From Pithys albifrons albifrons (taxonomy: Eukaryota > Chordata > Aves > Passeriformes > Thamnophilidae): DNA of 64,000 nt. Shown here piece after piece: positions 24,186 to 36,800 of the stretch (position 1 is its first letter; every line of letters begins with the position of its first letter). Position numbers and translations under genes: made by a program. Location of the stretch: positions 3,839,520 through 3,903,519 of the forward strand of contig NC_092460.1 in NCBI RefSeq assembly GCF_047495875.1. Reading direction: 5' to 3'. The notes under the pieces were generated by a model. The model made no database searches. It saw only the letters and a list, made by a program, of their open reading frames with translations, and was not told the origin of the DNA.

Positions 24186-27100
24186 AGACATCACCACCTT
24201 TTAAATCACTGAAGCTGAGACTATTCAAAAGCTTGGGAAGATTTTGTGCATTGCAGGTGCACAGAGAACTGCCTGGGCAGCAGCAGCAGGGGTGAGCTGG
24301 CACAGCCTGAGAGCTGGGGAAATGCAGATGTGCAACAGCACAACAAACCTGGACTGTGTGATTTTTTCTGAAAGAGCTGTCACTGTGCATGTTCTCATGG
24401 ACCAGAGAGAGCACCACATCTCATTGATGTTTTGGTCAGTCCCCAAATCCCATTAAAAACAACCTGCCCCAAGCCAGAACTGATCCAAGCCCAGCCTGAA
24501 CCCTGCAGGGACTGCACTGCCTGGAAGCTGCAATCCTGCCCCAACATCTGCTACAGGCAGCAGCAGCCTCTGGCGTGAAGCATAAGGAGTCCAGATGTGC
24601 TGCTCAGTGCTTTTCAGAAGCCCAAACGTGTCCTGGCCTTGCTCTTCTATTTTTCCATGCCTTCCTTACATCCCTTCACATGACAAGAGCTTCTCACCCT
24701 ACAAAAATTGAATACATCTGTTGAGCAATGTGTGCTCAGGCACCAGTGTACACAGGACTCCAGGGTACAGCCAGGCATCCATTTATCAGCCTTCATTCCC
24801 AATGAACAGACCCAAATTCAGGTGTCTTTATTTCACATTTCTTTGCCTTTCCCTTAAACCTGTGATCTTGCAGCTGTTGGCCCTAGATTGGAGTGGGTTT
24901 TTCTTTCATTGGTTTCAAATTTATCTGCAGTAGCTTTGATTTGGTGAAATTCCTATCATCACCCTGGCCAAGAAAGTGTGAAAAAAGAAGGCTAAGCAAT
25001 TTCTATTGCACCTTTCAGAGTCTTAAATGCTTGTTACCTCCCTGAATGCTAAATCAAGCTAAGTAAGTTAGCTGCATGCTGTAGGAATTTGCCAGGAGAT
25101 CATTCCATATCCCTCAGAGAGTTCAGTAACATCCTCACACATGTAATATCTGCATCCAAAAAATACTATTCAAACTAATGCAAATATGTGGAGTTCATCC
25201 TGCATATATAAGAGAAAGACAAATATCAGCTCAGGTTTTCTGAAAACAATAAGTAGAGATTCTCCTGGGGTGTTGTCTGTTCATCTCTTTGTTAAATTTT
25301 AAGATTACAGTTCAATTTATCTTCTGTCCCTCATTCCCAACCTTCTGACACAAAGATGTGCAGTATCAGGGCTAACAGGCTGGGATTACTTTTATACTTA
25401 TCCCAGGATAAAAGATGCAGTTCCTTTGACCAGTGTGAGAATAAATGGCTGATAGTTTTCTTATCTGCTTACAATTGTTTCTCTGTTGGTATTTACATGT
25501 AGCTATGACAAATCATACATGGGGAAGGGTGTTCTTATGAAGTGGGGGCACTTTCTCATCTCTGTGAATAGTGATGAATCCTGAGGCTGAAGGAGGTCAC
25601 ACTTAAATCTGAAAGGCAGAATTAATTAAAGTCTTATATTTGTTCAATACAGCCAGCAGTGAAGTCAGATGCAGCTCTTTCACAGTGACCTAACACACCT
25701 TCCAGCACAAAAAGACAAGGTGGGATTGGCAGACAGATCATGGAGCAGAGTCATTGGCAAAACTGCAAATTCATCACAGCAATTTTCTTGGTTTAAGCTA
25801 AACTAAGATGACATTACTGCTAAAAAGGCAGTTCTGTTACATTCCCCTCTCCACTAACCCCCATCCCCTCTCCTTTGTCAGAGCATATTTACCACACAAC
25901 TTCATACAAACTCCTTTTTTGCTGATGTTTTATTACTGCATTTTAATCATCCTCCCTTTCTGATTGGGAACACAGCAACTAAATACCATTTATTGTGCAG
26001 CCATAGCCATGATGGCATCATGATGATCCTAGTTCTGCTTCAGCTGACTATTAATTTTCCTTCTTATTTCCAGAGATCTTTTCCTACAACATTTGAGACA
26101 TGCATGGGATGGAATAGCTCATTGGAAAAAGAGGCAGAAAGAGCAAAGGAACCTACTGCCAGAAATATCCATCCTCAGCTTCTCCCAATCCCTGTGTGCA
26201 AATGAGCCATTAGACAGCACCTGCTTTAGCTCCAGAGTAGCCACCAGGATTTCACTGCACACAACCTGCTTGGATAATGCTCTCAGGAAGGCTTTCATTG
26301 ACTCACTCGACTTAATTGGTAGCAGAGGAAACACAGAAGAGCCTGGGGTTTTGAGATAGCAAAAGACATTTTGTTCAAAACTAGGATTACTCGATGATAA
26401 ATCCATTTGCAAGCAGATAAATGCCAGCAAAGAGACTAGAAATAGGAAGTGTCTGTTAAATAAAGCAGGTTACGGAGAAAAAAAGAAAAAAGATTTGGAT
26501 TTATTTTGAACAAATAAGCCAGGGTTTAAAGGTTATTGCACTGAAGCACAGTAGAAGACAAAGCAGACTGTTATCCAATTCAATGTAATATGCAGTAAAT
26601 TAAAGAGCTGGTATTCCTACAGTACATATTGATTATTGTATTCTTGTGTACCTTGTTTGGTGCTGGCAAATATATGAGCACATTATTACTCTTCACAGGA
26701 TACAGAGCAGAGCACTCAGATTAATTTCAGACTTCACATTTAAATTCTTCTGCCAGACTGAGAGCTCTGGGTATAAAAGAGGAAACTTCCAACTAAGCTG
26801 ATTTACTCAGAAAACAGAGATACTACACTGATCCAAATAAAGAGCTTCACCAGAACTTTGCCTGCTCACTCAAAGAAAACTGTAATGAATCTCATGGACC
26901 AACCCCAACATTTTTAAGATTTATAAGGCATTATTTCTATCTTACAATTTGGGAAATCAAATAAAACACCAAGAACTATTGTTACTAAAAGAAATAACTT
27001 TCTGCTGATCACAATGGGATCTATATTGTCAGATGTTCAATGGTTGCCCTGCACTGGACATGCCTCTCACTTCCACAGCTATTCCCACCACTTCTCCACC

Positions 27101-27863
27101 TTTTCCCTGGAGCTCATCTCATCCAGAGAAGCAACCTAAGAACTCTCCTCAAAACAGAGAACACTGCTTTTTTGTAGCCCTGAAATTTTCTGCCTTTCTT
27201 TTGCCCTGTAGAGATGGAAAGAAATGCCTGATCAAATATGTATGTGCATTTCTGCTGGGTGTTTCCAACTTGTGCATTACCCTTCCCTTCAAAGGGAAGG
27301 ATATGATGCATATCAAAGATGGAACAGAGGAAGAGATGAACAGAGTCATTCCACTTCCATCTAAAATAAAAACAGGTAGGAAGAAGAAAGGGGTCCATGC
27401 ACCAAGTTCTGCAAGTGGTTCAGGGGAAAAAGAAAAACCAAGCCACTTTTTACCTTTCCATTCCTAAGTGCTTTTCAGCAATGAGTATTAATTTCTTCTG
27501 AAATAAGGATGGGATGATTGCATGAAGTCTTTAATACTAATTGCCATGGAAGCTGTTATCAAAAGGTTTGTTATGTCACAACTCCCACACAGGTCAGCCC
27601 AGTCAGAGCCACCTTGGTGACCAAGGTAAGACTCTGCAGTAAAAGATGTATTAAATCAATAGGCCAGCAGTGAGCCTTCTATTTAAAAAGCCTGCTCGTT
27701 GCATGGGGTGGGAACACAATGAACTAACACTGCTACCTGCAGTTGTGGGAGCTTTTAAAAACCCTGGGAGAGCACTCAAGTCAATGCATCAGCCACTTGA
27801 GTTGCTTTAGAAACTCCTATCTGGATAACTCTTCCTAAATTCTAGAAGACAAAAAGAGACACT
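24186..27863. other. Non-coding stretch with an exon-like segment at 27.2-27.4 kb
   Basis: Unique-looking sequence without a nameable gene. At 27212-27375 a strong plus-strand acceptor (TTTCTTTTGCCCTGTAG) and a GTAGGA donor enclose an open frame of 54 codons; see findings. A short inverted repeat (CCTTCCC/GGGAAGG) lies inside it near 27282-27301. The part at 26560-26700 is AT-rich and non-repetitive and could be conserved regulatory DNA, but nothing proves that. Confidence 0.45.
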
Positions 27864-27913
27864 AGAGGAAGAAAAAAGGGGAGAGAGGGGGGAAAAAAAA
27901 AGGGAAAAAAAAG
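27864..27913. repeat. 50-nt uninterrupted polypurine tract
   Basis: Fifty consecutive A/G bases on the plus strand, including runs of G4, G6 and A9. Uninterrupted homopurine-homopyrimidine tracts of this length can adopt triplex (H-DNA) structure under superhelical stress. No mirror symmetry was measured. Confidence 0.95.
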
Positions 27914-30814
27914 CCAATTTCCAAGTTCTATTTTATAACCAATAAGAACTCAGAAATAACTCTGGGAGAATTTGGCAAGTTAAAGCATATATGTCAAAAT
28001 ATTTCATTTGACCAGTCTCAGAGCATAAGAAACTTCACTCAGAAGGAATTAGGACATTTATTTATACTCAGTATTCTTTTTTTTATCTTAATTGGTGGTA
28101 AGTAGCATGTTATCTTAGCAATTCTGTTATTGGATAGCACAGTTGGAAGTGGAGCCAGAATCCAGGAGTGGAATGGACAAAGCAGAGCCTCTGCACATGA
28201 GTATAAAAGGTTGGGGTTTGTCCTAATTAAATGGAATTAAGCAACTATTCTCTTTAGCAACTTTTTAGGACAAGAGCTATTTTAGGACAAGGATGTTTCA
28301 CCCATCAGAGATTCAGGACTGATTCTTTAGGTGGGAGCTGAAGAAACAGCACTGGTGAGAAAAGAGGTAAGGAGGACACAGGAGAGAATTTAAAGACAGG
28401 CTTGAGAAAGTGTGAGAGAATCTGAAGAACTCACCAACAGCTACAGGTCATGCCTTGGATGCAGAAATAGTTATTAGTGAGACTCAATGTGAAACAAACA
28501 CTTGGAATGTGCAGACCTGCCTTTTCCAGGCCCTCTGGCTGCAGCTCCATGTGTTTGCTCTGCACATTCCCTGTCCTGTCCCAGCTCTTCTCCATCTCCA
28601 GCCCCTCTGTGCAGACTCTGGTGGGTGTCATTACAGTGGACAAATGACTCTTGACTCAGCGGACAAATGACTGTTCAAAGCACTTGATCAGGTGGGAAGA
28701 TGCCGGTAGCTGAGTTGTCCATCTGACCCTAATTAGCAATCAGCAGTCCTGTGGATTTTTAATTGCAGGCTGCCTGTGCTAAGGCTGTCAGATGGGTTAC
28801 AAACCCACAGGACACAGCTCTGCAGGTGTTCAGCATGCTGGGAGGATTCCAGCACACAGATGGACAGAGAGAGTGCTCCAGAGGGGATTGCACAGGGTGC
28901 CAAACAGGAGGGGGGAAACAACACCCAAAAATGCTAAACAAAATTATAACCCTCACAAAAAATAATCAACAAACAAAAAACACCTACCATTTTTCTCCAC
29001 TCAAAAAAGGCGAAATGACCCTGCAGCCAGATGACAAAATATTAAATGTTTTCTATGTGATTGCAGAAGGGATAAACCTGACCCATAGGTCAGACTGAAA
29101 TACAGCAGAGAAAGCTTGACCTGTACACCCAAAAACGATTGATACAGGTTTGGAAAGGACAGAAGAATGGAGATGAAGGAACCTGCCCTCCTGCTCACCA
29201 ACCATCACCTTCCCAGCCGTCCCTCCCTGCCCAGACTCCCTTTTGCCAATCCCAGCCCAGTTCTTGCTGATTTTCCCCAAAAGTAACACCCAAAGCCGAA
29301 TTTCCAGTACTACCTGGAAACTGTTTTAAATGCACCACCACAGACACTGGTCTGTGGGTTTAATCAAACTCTCTGGACCCACCTTTTCCCCTGTTACCAC
29401 GTTACAAGGATAATTTGGCTATTTCTTCATCCCCAGGTGGCAACACAGTGACACCTCAGGGGGAAGCACCTTCCCTGAAACATCCTCCTGCACAGCTGTT
29501 TGTTTATCCATCATTGTAGCAAACAGTGGAATCTTTGCCATGCCCTTTACAAGAAACTATTCTTAGCTGTGCCCACTGTCCCCAAGTATAAAGTGCTTAA
29601 GCTGACACCTCACTGCTCAGAATTTATTTGAATCAGACCCCATTGTAGAGTCTCACTGTGTAAGTGGAAGTCACTTCTTGGGTTGCAAAGTCAGCAGAAG
29701 CCAGTGCAGTTCTCCAAAATGTCCTTCCATGTTACCTCATTGCATGTTTGCATTTTCCTGGAGCTCTCTCCTCATCAATACCTCCTCTCATTATGCCATC
29801 AGATTTTTCCCTTTTTGTCAGAAAAAGCCCATTATTCATCTGGCCTGAGGAAATTAGAAAGTCTAGAGATGTTATCTCCTCATCTAACTACTGACCATCA
29901 CCTTTCAGTCACGATGAATAATGACTAAAAATTATCCTAAAAATCCCCCATCCCCCTGGAAAATTCTTTGCTGGGTTATATCTCCTGTCAGATTTATCTA
30001 CCAGTTTTCTATAAATCAATTGCTGTTAAAGAATTTTATCTGTCAACAAAAAGGATTACAATAACCATTAAGTTTCTGCTAGTGCTACTTGAGAAATAAA
30101 GAATTCGGAGGCTTTTATTCTAAGACAAGCAGTACTGAAGGGTTTTTTTATAATGAATTTTTGGAAAAAGTGCTAAAAACTTGCTAAGATGCTTTTTGTA
30201 AAAAAAAAATAAAGCTTTTAAAATCCAATTTAAACTGCATTTTAATGATTTCTTGGTCAAAATTCTGAAACAAACTGAAACTGCACAAAGGAAATCCAAC
30301 ATGGTTAAAAACTGCATTAAAATGTCATGTGAGGATATTACTCATGAGGATATTGGGGAGAAAAGTAACATTCTACACTCTCTCTCAAGCCAATTTCACA
30401 ATGGAACATTAACTATGATAGGACGAGTATCTCTGTAATAATTGAATAAAACAGTCATTAAGAACCTAATTTCTTGTGTAGCCTGTAAGAGTTGAAATTT
30501 TTAACTAAATGAGGAATCAATGTTGAGCTAAATTGTGAGAAAAATTATTTGATGTTGCTGTGCTAAACTCATTAAAAGATAAAAACTCACAAATTAATTT
30601 TGGTTCCTAAGCTAATAGGTTCACAAATGCATCCTCACCCACAAGGTAAGTAAAAGCATCAACTGAGTCAGTATTCTGGGAGTAAAATGGATCAGGCATG
30701 TGTGGCTTTGAGGCAACACTCAGAATTTTATTACCTTTTTCTTTGGGTGTCCAAGGACCATTTCCAGCCATGGTTCCTGCCCAGTGCAGTCCCACATGGC
30801 TTGGAGGAGGATCA
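27914..30814. other. Non-coding stretch, nothing recognised
   Basis: Short frames only. The 28431-28670 region is open on both strands without a known protein. An imperfect pair of GACAAATGACT words at about 28637-28674 is a minor local repeat. No exon or repeat family named. Confidence 0.5.
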
Positions 30815-30869
30815 GGATGGGTTTGGTTGAGAGGGACCTTAAAGATCATCTCTTTCCAACCCCCTGCCA
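30815..30869 (-). mobile_element. CR1 LINE terminal fragment (about 55 bp)
   Basis: On the plus strand it reads GGATGGGTTTGGTTGAGAGG, GACCTTAAAGATCATCTC, TTTCCAACCCCCTGCCA, the complement of the CR1 3' end. The octamer terminus is not clear on its left side, so the copy is degraded at both ends. Confidence 0.85.
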
Positions 30870-33800
30870 CCTAATTTTCCAGAATTTGGGAGCCTGAATT
30901 ATGAGGCTGTAGCAAGATGTCCTGTGCTTGGGTGAGCAAACTGTGTGTAACACACTGGGACTTGTGATCAGCAGTGATTTCTAATAACCAGGAAAGGCTC
31001 CAGGAGAGGCAGCAATAGCCTAATTTTAGGTGGGAAAATGCTCATAATTCTAGGATTGCAAATCAAGTCACTTATAAATAATTCAAAGCCACTTGCTGTG
31101 ACAGACACTATGTACAGTCACAAAAAAATTGTAGCACTTCTAATCTGAGTACAACTTAATTCTCCTAAAACTCCTTTTGCTGTAAACCCCCGGTGTCAGC
31201 AGTCACTGGTTTGTTGTGGTCAACAGCACAACACACCAAGACTGAACATGGCTCTTTGACCCTTGACTGACAATTTGGGGACCTTATGAGCAAGTCCAGC
31301 TCCTGCTGCTGCATTCCCAGGCTGCAATCAGGGCTGCTAAACCCAAGGCACACTGAATTCTGACTCTTTTTCCAGTTGCTGCTCATTGATCTACTAATCC
31401 AATCTATTTTGCAAGACAGACTGCAAGGGGTCAAAGACAACAAGTAAACAGTGACACCTCCTCCCCAGTGCCCAGCTGGGCTATTAGAGATGCTGTCACT
31501 AACAGGGGGAGTTCTTGTGCTCCTTGAGCCAAAAATGCTCAGCACTGACCCATTCCTGCTCTGCACCTCTGTCCAAACAATGCAACAGAACATGATAAAC
31601 ACCTCTAGGAGTTTCTCCCTGCTGTCTCCTCATGCAGTTGGTGTGGTTTGGCCCCAGAGCTCCCAGGGAGCCTCCTTGTCTGCTGTGAGCCCACCTGAGA
31701 GCAGGGCAGGCTGGACCCCTGGGAAAGGCACACACCAGGTGCCTACACAACCCAATTCATACTTAAGCATGGAAAACGGAGGTGGCAACTGTGCTGCTGC
31801 TTCCACATGGTCATTTAATCTTATAACTGCTCTGGCAGCGCAGGGACAGTGAGGTTTGATACCTTCCCTCCACCTTATTCCTGGAGTCACGTCCCAAATT
31901 ACAGGTGTGGACTCAAGCACAGAAATCATCTCCATAACAAGTCACTGAAATATTGTTGATGTGTGCACTGAATTAATTGCATTTACAATCACTTTATCAG
32001 CAAGAGGCTGCCCAAGATGATGCAGGAAGCATCTGGTGGTGCAAGAAATACAGTCTGTGTTTCCCAAGTCCAGCAAGCAGCATTTCATTTGTGCTTCCAC
32101 CAGCAGCACACGTGACTGTGGCCACTCACAGCTACAAGATAATGCAGATTATTATCCAAGGAGTTCTGGGTACAAATGAATAATAGAGCTATTCCAAGCT
32201 AAAGTCCCAGATGGAGAATTGCTTACAAGCATCTGATAGTATAAAAGTTTTACTCTCACATCATAGTCCCTAAGGGAAGCCACATAAATGCTTCTAACTG
32301 GAGGTTCTGCTACCAATAGCTCGTTTTCGCTGCTGCCTCCAGAAAGCCCATGAATCACAGAGCTTTTAACTAGCAGTTTGTATCTCATCTGCCTCTAATG
32401 GTTCTGGGAGAAAACACCAAATTACAACAGCAAAACATCAACCGCTGCCAGCGATTAGAGCCACAATTAACTCACTGTATGTATCAAAAATACTCATCAG
32501 GCAATGAATGGGGGCACTCCCAGGGCAAGACGTGAAGAGCATCAGGGGCTCAGGCAAAGGATGAAAAGGCAGAAGTCAGAGAGAGCACAGAAAAAGAGAA
32601 ATGCCCTTTTTCTGAGCCTCTTGTAACTTAAATGCTGAATAGGGTAAAAAAAATTGGAACCTGCTGCTCTAACTTACAAAAGACCATTCTCAGCAGAACT
32701 TCAAACATTTCCCATGCAGGGTCTTCACCAACAAGCAAAGAAGTGCTAGAGATTCTCCTCCTGGCTATGACATGCACCAGTGCTTTCTAAAACAGCAGGC
32801 AAAGCAGATGTTGTGCTAACTCCCATGCAATGGCATGTGACAGCCACCTTGATTGTCCTTTTCCAGCCATTTAATTCAGTTACTGGGGGAACAGTGGCAC
32901 TGACACATCTGCAAATGCCATGTGTTCCCATAAATCAAGCATTTAGATAACTTTTGTTTGCCCAGGAAAACCATAAACCCAAATTGGAAGATACTTAACA
33001 GAACTTCCCAGTACCAGAAGCACCAGCAGATGTGACGTGGCTCCAACACCCCCAGAGGAGAAAAACCACCTGCCTGATAACATTGAACAGGACCAGATTT
33101 GTACCCTTGTGGAGGAAGTGGGAAATTTAGCCCTATCCAGTTCTAACATGGGAAGAAGACTCAGGAGGGTCACTCCAGAGGGAATTTGTCATCAGCAATG
33201 AGCAGCCAGTGGTTCTGTCCAGCTGCAGATTTGCTTACAGAGCATCTCCACCTCCTAAAGCCCCAAATCGGCCACAGGTAACCAAAAAATGGAACTTTTT
33301 TCAGCAATGGTTTTGTGCCAATACGGGGTGGTACCTACAAGGCAAGAGTTAATACAACATAATTTAGTTCTAACCAAAAATAATCTGCATGAGTGATAAA
33401 ACTGTACCAGTTCCAAAGACAGGGGATAATCCAAGACAGACAAAGGCTTCAAAGTATTACCTCCATAAAAAGGCAATCACAGAGGTAAGAGGCAGAACAA
33501 AACCATGTAAAGAACAAAAGAAAGAAGTCAGTCTCACAAAGGCTACAGTCTCACTTTCCAAGTGCCTGAATGAGGAGCAAAACTTTCAGTCCAAGACACT
33601 GTCTGTTCCTTTTCTCAAAAGCCCTTCAAGTGTTCCCCTCTCTATAATTTTTCTCAGGGTGAAAAATGCGTAAGGAGAAAAAAAAAATCCTGTGCTTTTA
33701 ACCAGACAGAAATAAATGCATTGTGCAATATTGCTGTTGAAGTTCAAGAGTAGGGGAATCCACTTTGTCACAGTCACTTTCAATGAACACTCCAGTTTAT

Positions 33801-36800
33801 GATAAGTTTCATAAAAACTGCTTAATTCAACATTTATGAAAGTACTGAAGATAGATGAAAGGTGTAGAAATAGGAATCTTGCCAATCAATCATCCTGTTG
33901 AAAAGGAGCACCCAGAATGATAAGAATGAAGATAGGCTTTTCATGTACATATGGTCTGCTCGATAGAATGATTGAATATTCTTGCATTTTTAATCAAAAT
34001 GTTCCTTCCATTGTACTACCACACTCAAATTATTTTCTTCCACCACTGAATGTTGGCACTCTCTTCCCTGTGGGATTAAGTTGCCTGCCAATGTTCCCAA
34101 TGAGAAAAGGAAACATCCTGGGTGAAAAGGTGCTTGATAAAAGATTGACTGAGGAAAAACTTTAATTCTAACACATTTTTTACTGAAAAAGAGAGAAGTG
34201 AATACAGAGGCCTAACTTTTAAATGACATTACAAAGGAGAACAAAGTGATATCATGCCAGATAACACAACTTGCTAGAAAAGTTTTGGGGCAGAGCTTAC
34301 TTTTAATAAGGGATTTTTATAGCCTTTTGTACAAGAAATCTTTGCCAGAAATTATGCTCCTGGGTCTAATCATGCTACAAAGACTATTGATGACAACAAT
34401 ACCCAGCCAGGGCAGATTGTGCCTTCTTCCTTCTCACTGGGAGTTGGTCCATGGGCCAAGAGCCCAGGCTGTGATGGAGCTGGGAACTGAACTCAGCTGG
34501 CTCCTCTCTCAGAGCTCCAAGCTATGGGCAGTGCAGAGAAAAGCCTTATTTATTAGCTCCAAATAAGGAAAAAAATAAAATATCCCTTTTTCTGTCCTTT
34601 CTTTACAAAAAGAGCCGTGTGAGATCAACCCATCTCGGTGCAAAAAGCAGCTAATAGGATTTCTCCTAGTCCTGTTACATTTCTGGAGACTCCAAGAAAC
34701 ACGTTCAAGATTGGAAAACAAAAGAAAGCAAAGCCAAGCTCTTCTGATTTCAATATTCACCTCGTTCCCCTTCAATGGAATTGTAGAAGTTACAGTTCAA
34801 GTCTTAAGTGATAACATATGGTGCAATAAACACTATTATCAGCCTGATGAGTTATTGCAAGTACCCACCCCAATTACCCGAGTATTTCCATGGGGTGGAA
34901 CAAGCTGGATCCGAATACAAATTCATTGTAATTTCACAAGTGGGAACATTTATCACACTGAAGTTGTGAATTATTTTTGCCAGTTAATACCCTGTAAGTG
35001 CCAATGTTCTCTTTCTATGCTTGGAATATCTAGTTAAAAGATAATGATTCCTGTAAAATTCTCATTGTTCCCTTTTGACTAATAAGCCAAGTTCATAGTT
35101 TATAAATAGTGTGAGCCAAAGGCACAGGAACAGTGCTGCCACTTAAATAATCTGCATATGGTTCTTAAGGACTTCTTACCCCTCTGCTTCTTCCCTTCTG
35201 CACACAGAGCAGGAAAATTAAAGCAGTAATGCTAAAATAATAAAAATCAATTATTACTAGAGATATCTAAAGTCTTTTATAAACAACTGTGCAGAGTGGC
35301 AGCTCTGTCTGTTCAAATAAACCCCCATTGTCTGATTCCACATTTGGTGCAACAGAACAAATCAATAACATTCATCTCAAAGTCTCTTCGAACCTCGAAC
35401 TAAGCAGTACTCATACCAGGACACTCCAAAAGACACATTTAACTGCAATTAAAGAATAACATCCTTTTATTCTCACAAACATCAGTAAAAAATTCCATTG
35501 CGTAGGAAAAGGGGGAGTTGGAAAGAAAGATGTGAATTCATGACAATAAAAGAAGAATAAAATATTCTTTTTATTTTTGAACTTGAAGAACTTTCCAAAA
35601 AAAAGAGAGAACAGGCAACCTATTCTGAAATCTGTAGTAGTTTTCCATGGATTTCAGAAGGTCTTGCCAAGATAGATGAGGCAATCCATCACTTCGGAGT
35701 CAGTTGCTCCTCCACGGAATTGATATTACAAAGCAGGGACATGAATCACAGAAGCAGCAATGCCCTGGGGTTTGTGAGGTGGTGTTGGATGCCCTGAGAC
35801 CTAACAGGTGTTATGGACAGCCTGGGCTTTTCCTTTGGATCACAGACCTGTAACATTCACAGCATCACCCTCGGCTGCAGATTACCCGTTGCCTGACAGG
35901 CTGAGCCAGGGTTATGCCTGAATGGGGATACAAATGAAAAAGAGCAGAGAAATCCTGGACATGGAAAATTTAAAAGCTGAAGTTTTTTTAAAAACTTGTT
36001 CTCTGAGAGCTCCATCTCCTGCTATTCTGGGCCAGAACTGATGTGCAGCCTCAGTGCTGGTGAGGAGCAGAGAACTCCTGCTCCACTCAGCAGACACAGG
36101 TTGGTCCCACATTGTCCATCTCCATAGGACACAGTTCTGCAACCCCAACCAGCCACCCTATGAAAGGAAGACCCAGGCCAGCCCAAGGCCCTGGCACACA
36201 GGGCAGAGGCACAGGGGCCACCATGGACCTGCACCTGCTGGGGCACTCCACAGCCAGTGCTGGGAGTCACAAAGGCAGCAGCAGGGACAACTTCTGGGTG
36301 TTCCTTTTGCTTTAAGCAAGAGGTTCCCATCCTCCTCATACCCAAAAATACCATGAAATGACAGCCTGCTTCTGCTGCTTGCCACATCTGCTGAAAATCA
36401 TTTCTATTTCATAGTGGGGGGGAGAAAGAACCAATAAAATAAATCCAGCCTGATTATTTTGAAAAGGACAAAGGCAGCAAAGGTGACAGAGGTGTAATTG
36501 TTAGTCAACCTTACAGCACTCTCCAGTAGAGGTATTTAACATTTGATTTCACTGATAAGAAAAATAATAAACAAAGTTATTATGAACCATTCTATCTGTC
36601 AACCAAAAGTCCAGTGAATCATTCATGAATGTGAACCTAGAGCTCCTCTCCCTCTTCTAGTCTCTCTTCCCCTCAGAACTTGAAGCTACTTTTTTTTTTA
36701 ACTGTTTTTTTATTTCTTAAATCAACCTGAAAGGAATAAAATATTGCAATGAGCAAAAATACAAAATAAATGTTTGTAGTTCTGTAATTCCTCGAAATGC

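Noticed and set aside
25058..25071. 14-bp word AGCTAAGTAAGTTA shared with the hairpin at 53700-53713
   Set aside because: A 14-bp match between two unplanned sites in 64 kb is not surprising and the flanks do not match.
27593..27625. 33-bp micro-exon candidate (CACACAG before, GTAAGA after)
   Set aside because: Acceptor has a weak pyrimidine tract and the segment is too short to judge.
31165..31602. 145-codon minus-strand open frame
   Set aside because: A plus-strand frame overlaps it, composition matches the flanks, and no family is recognised.
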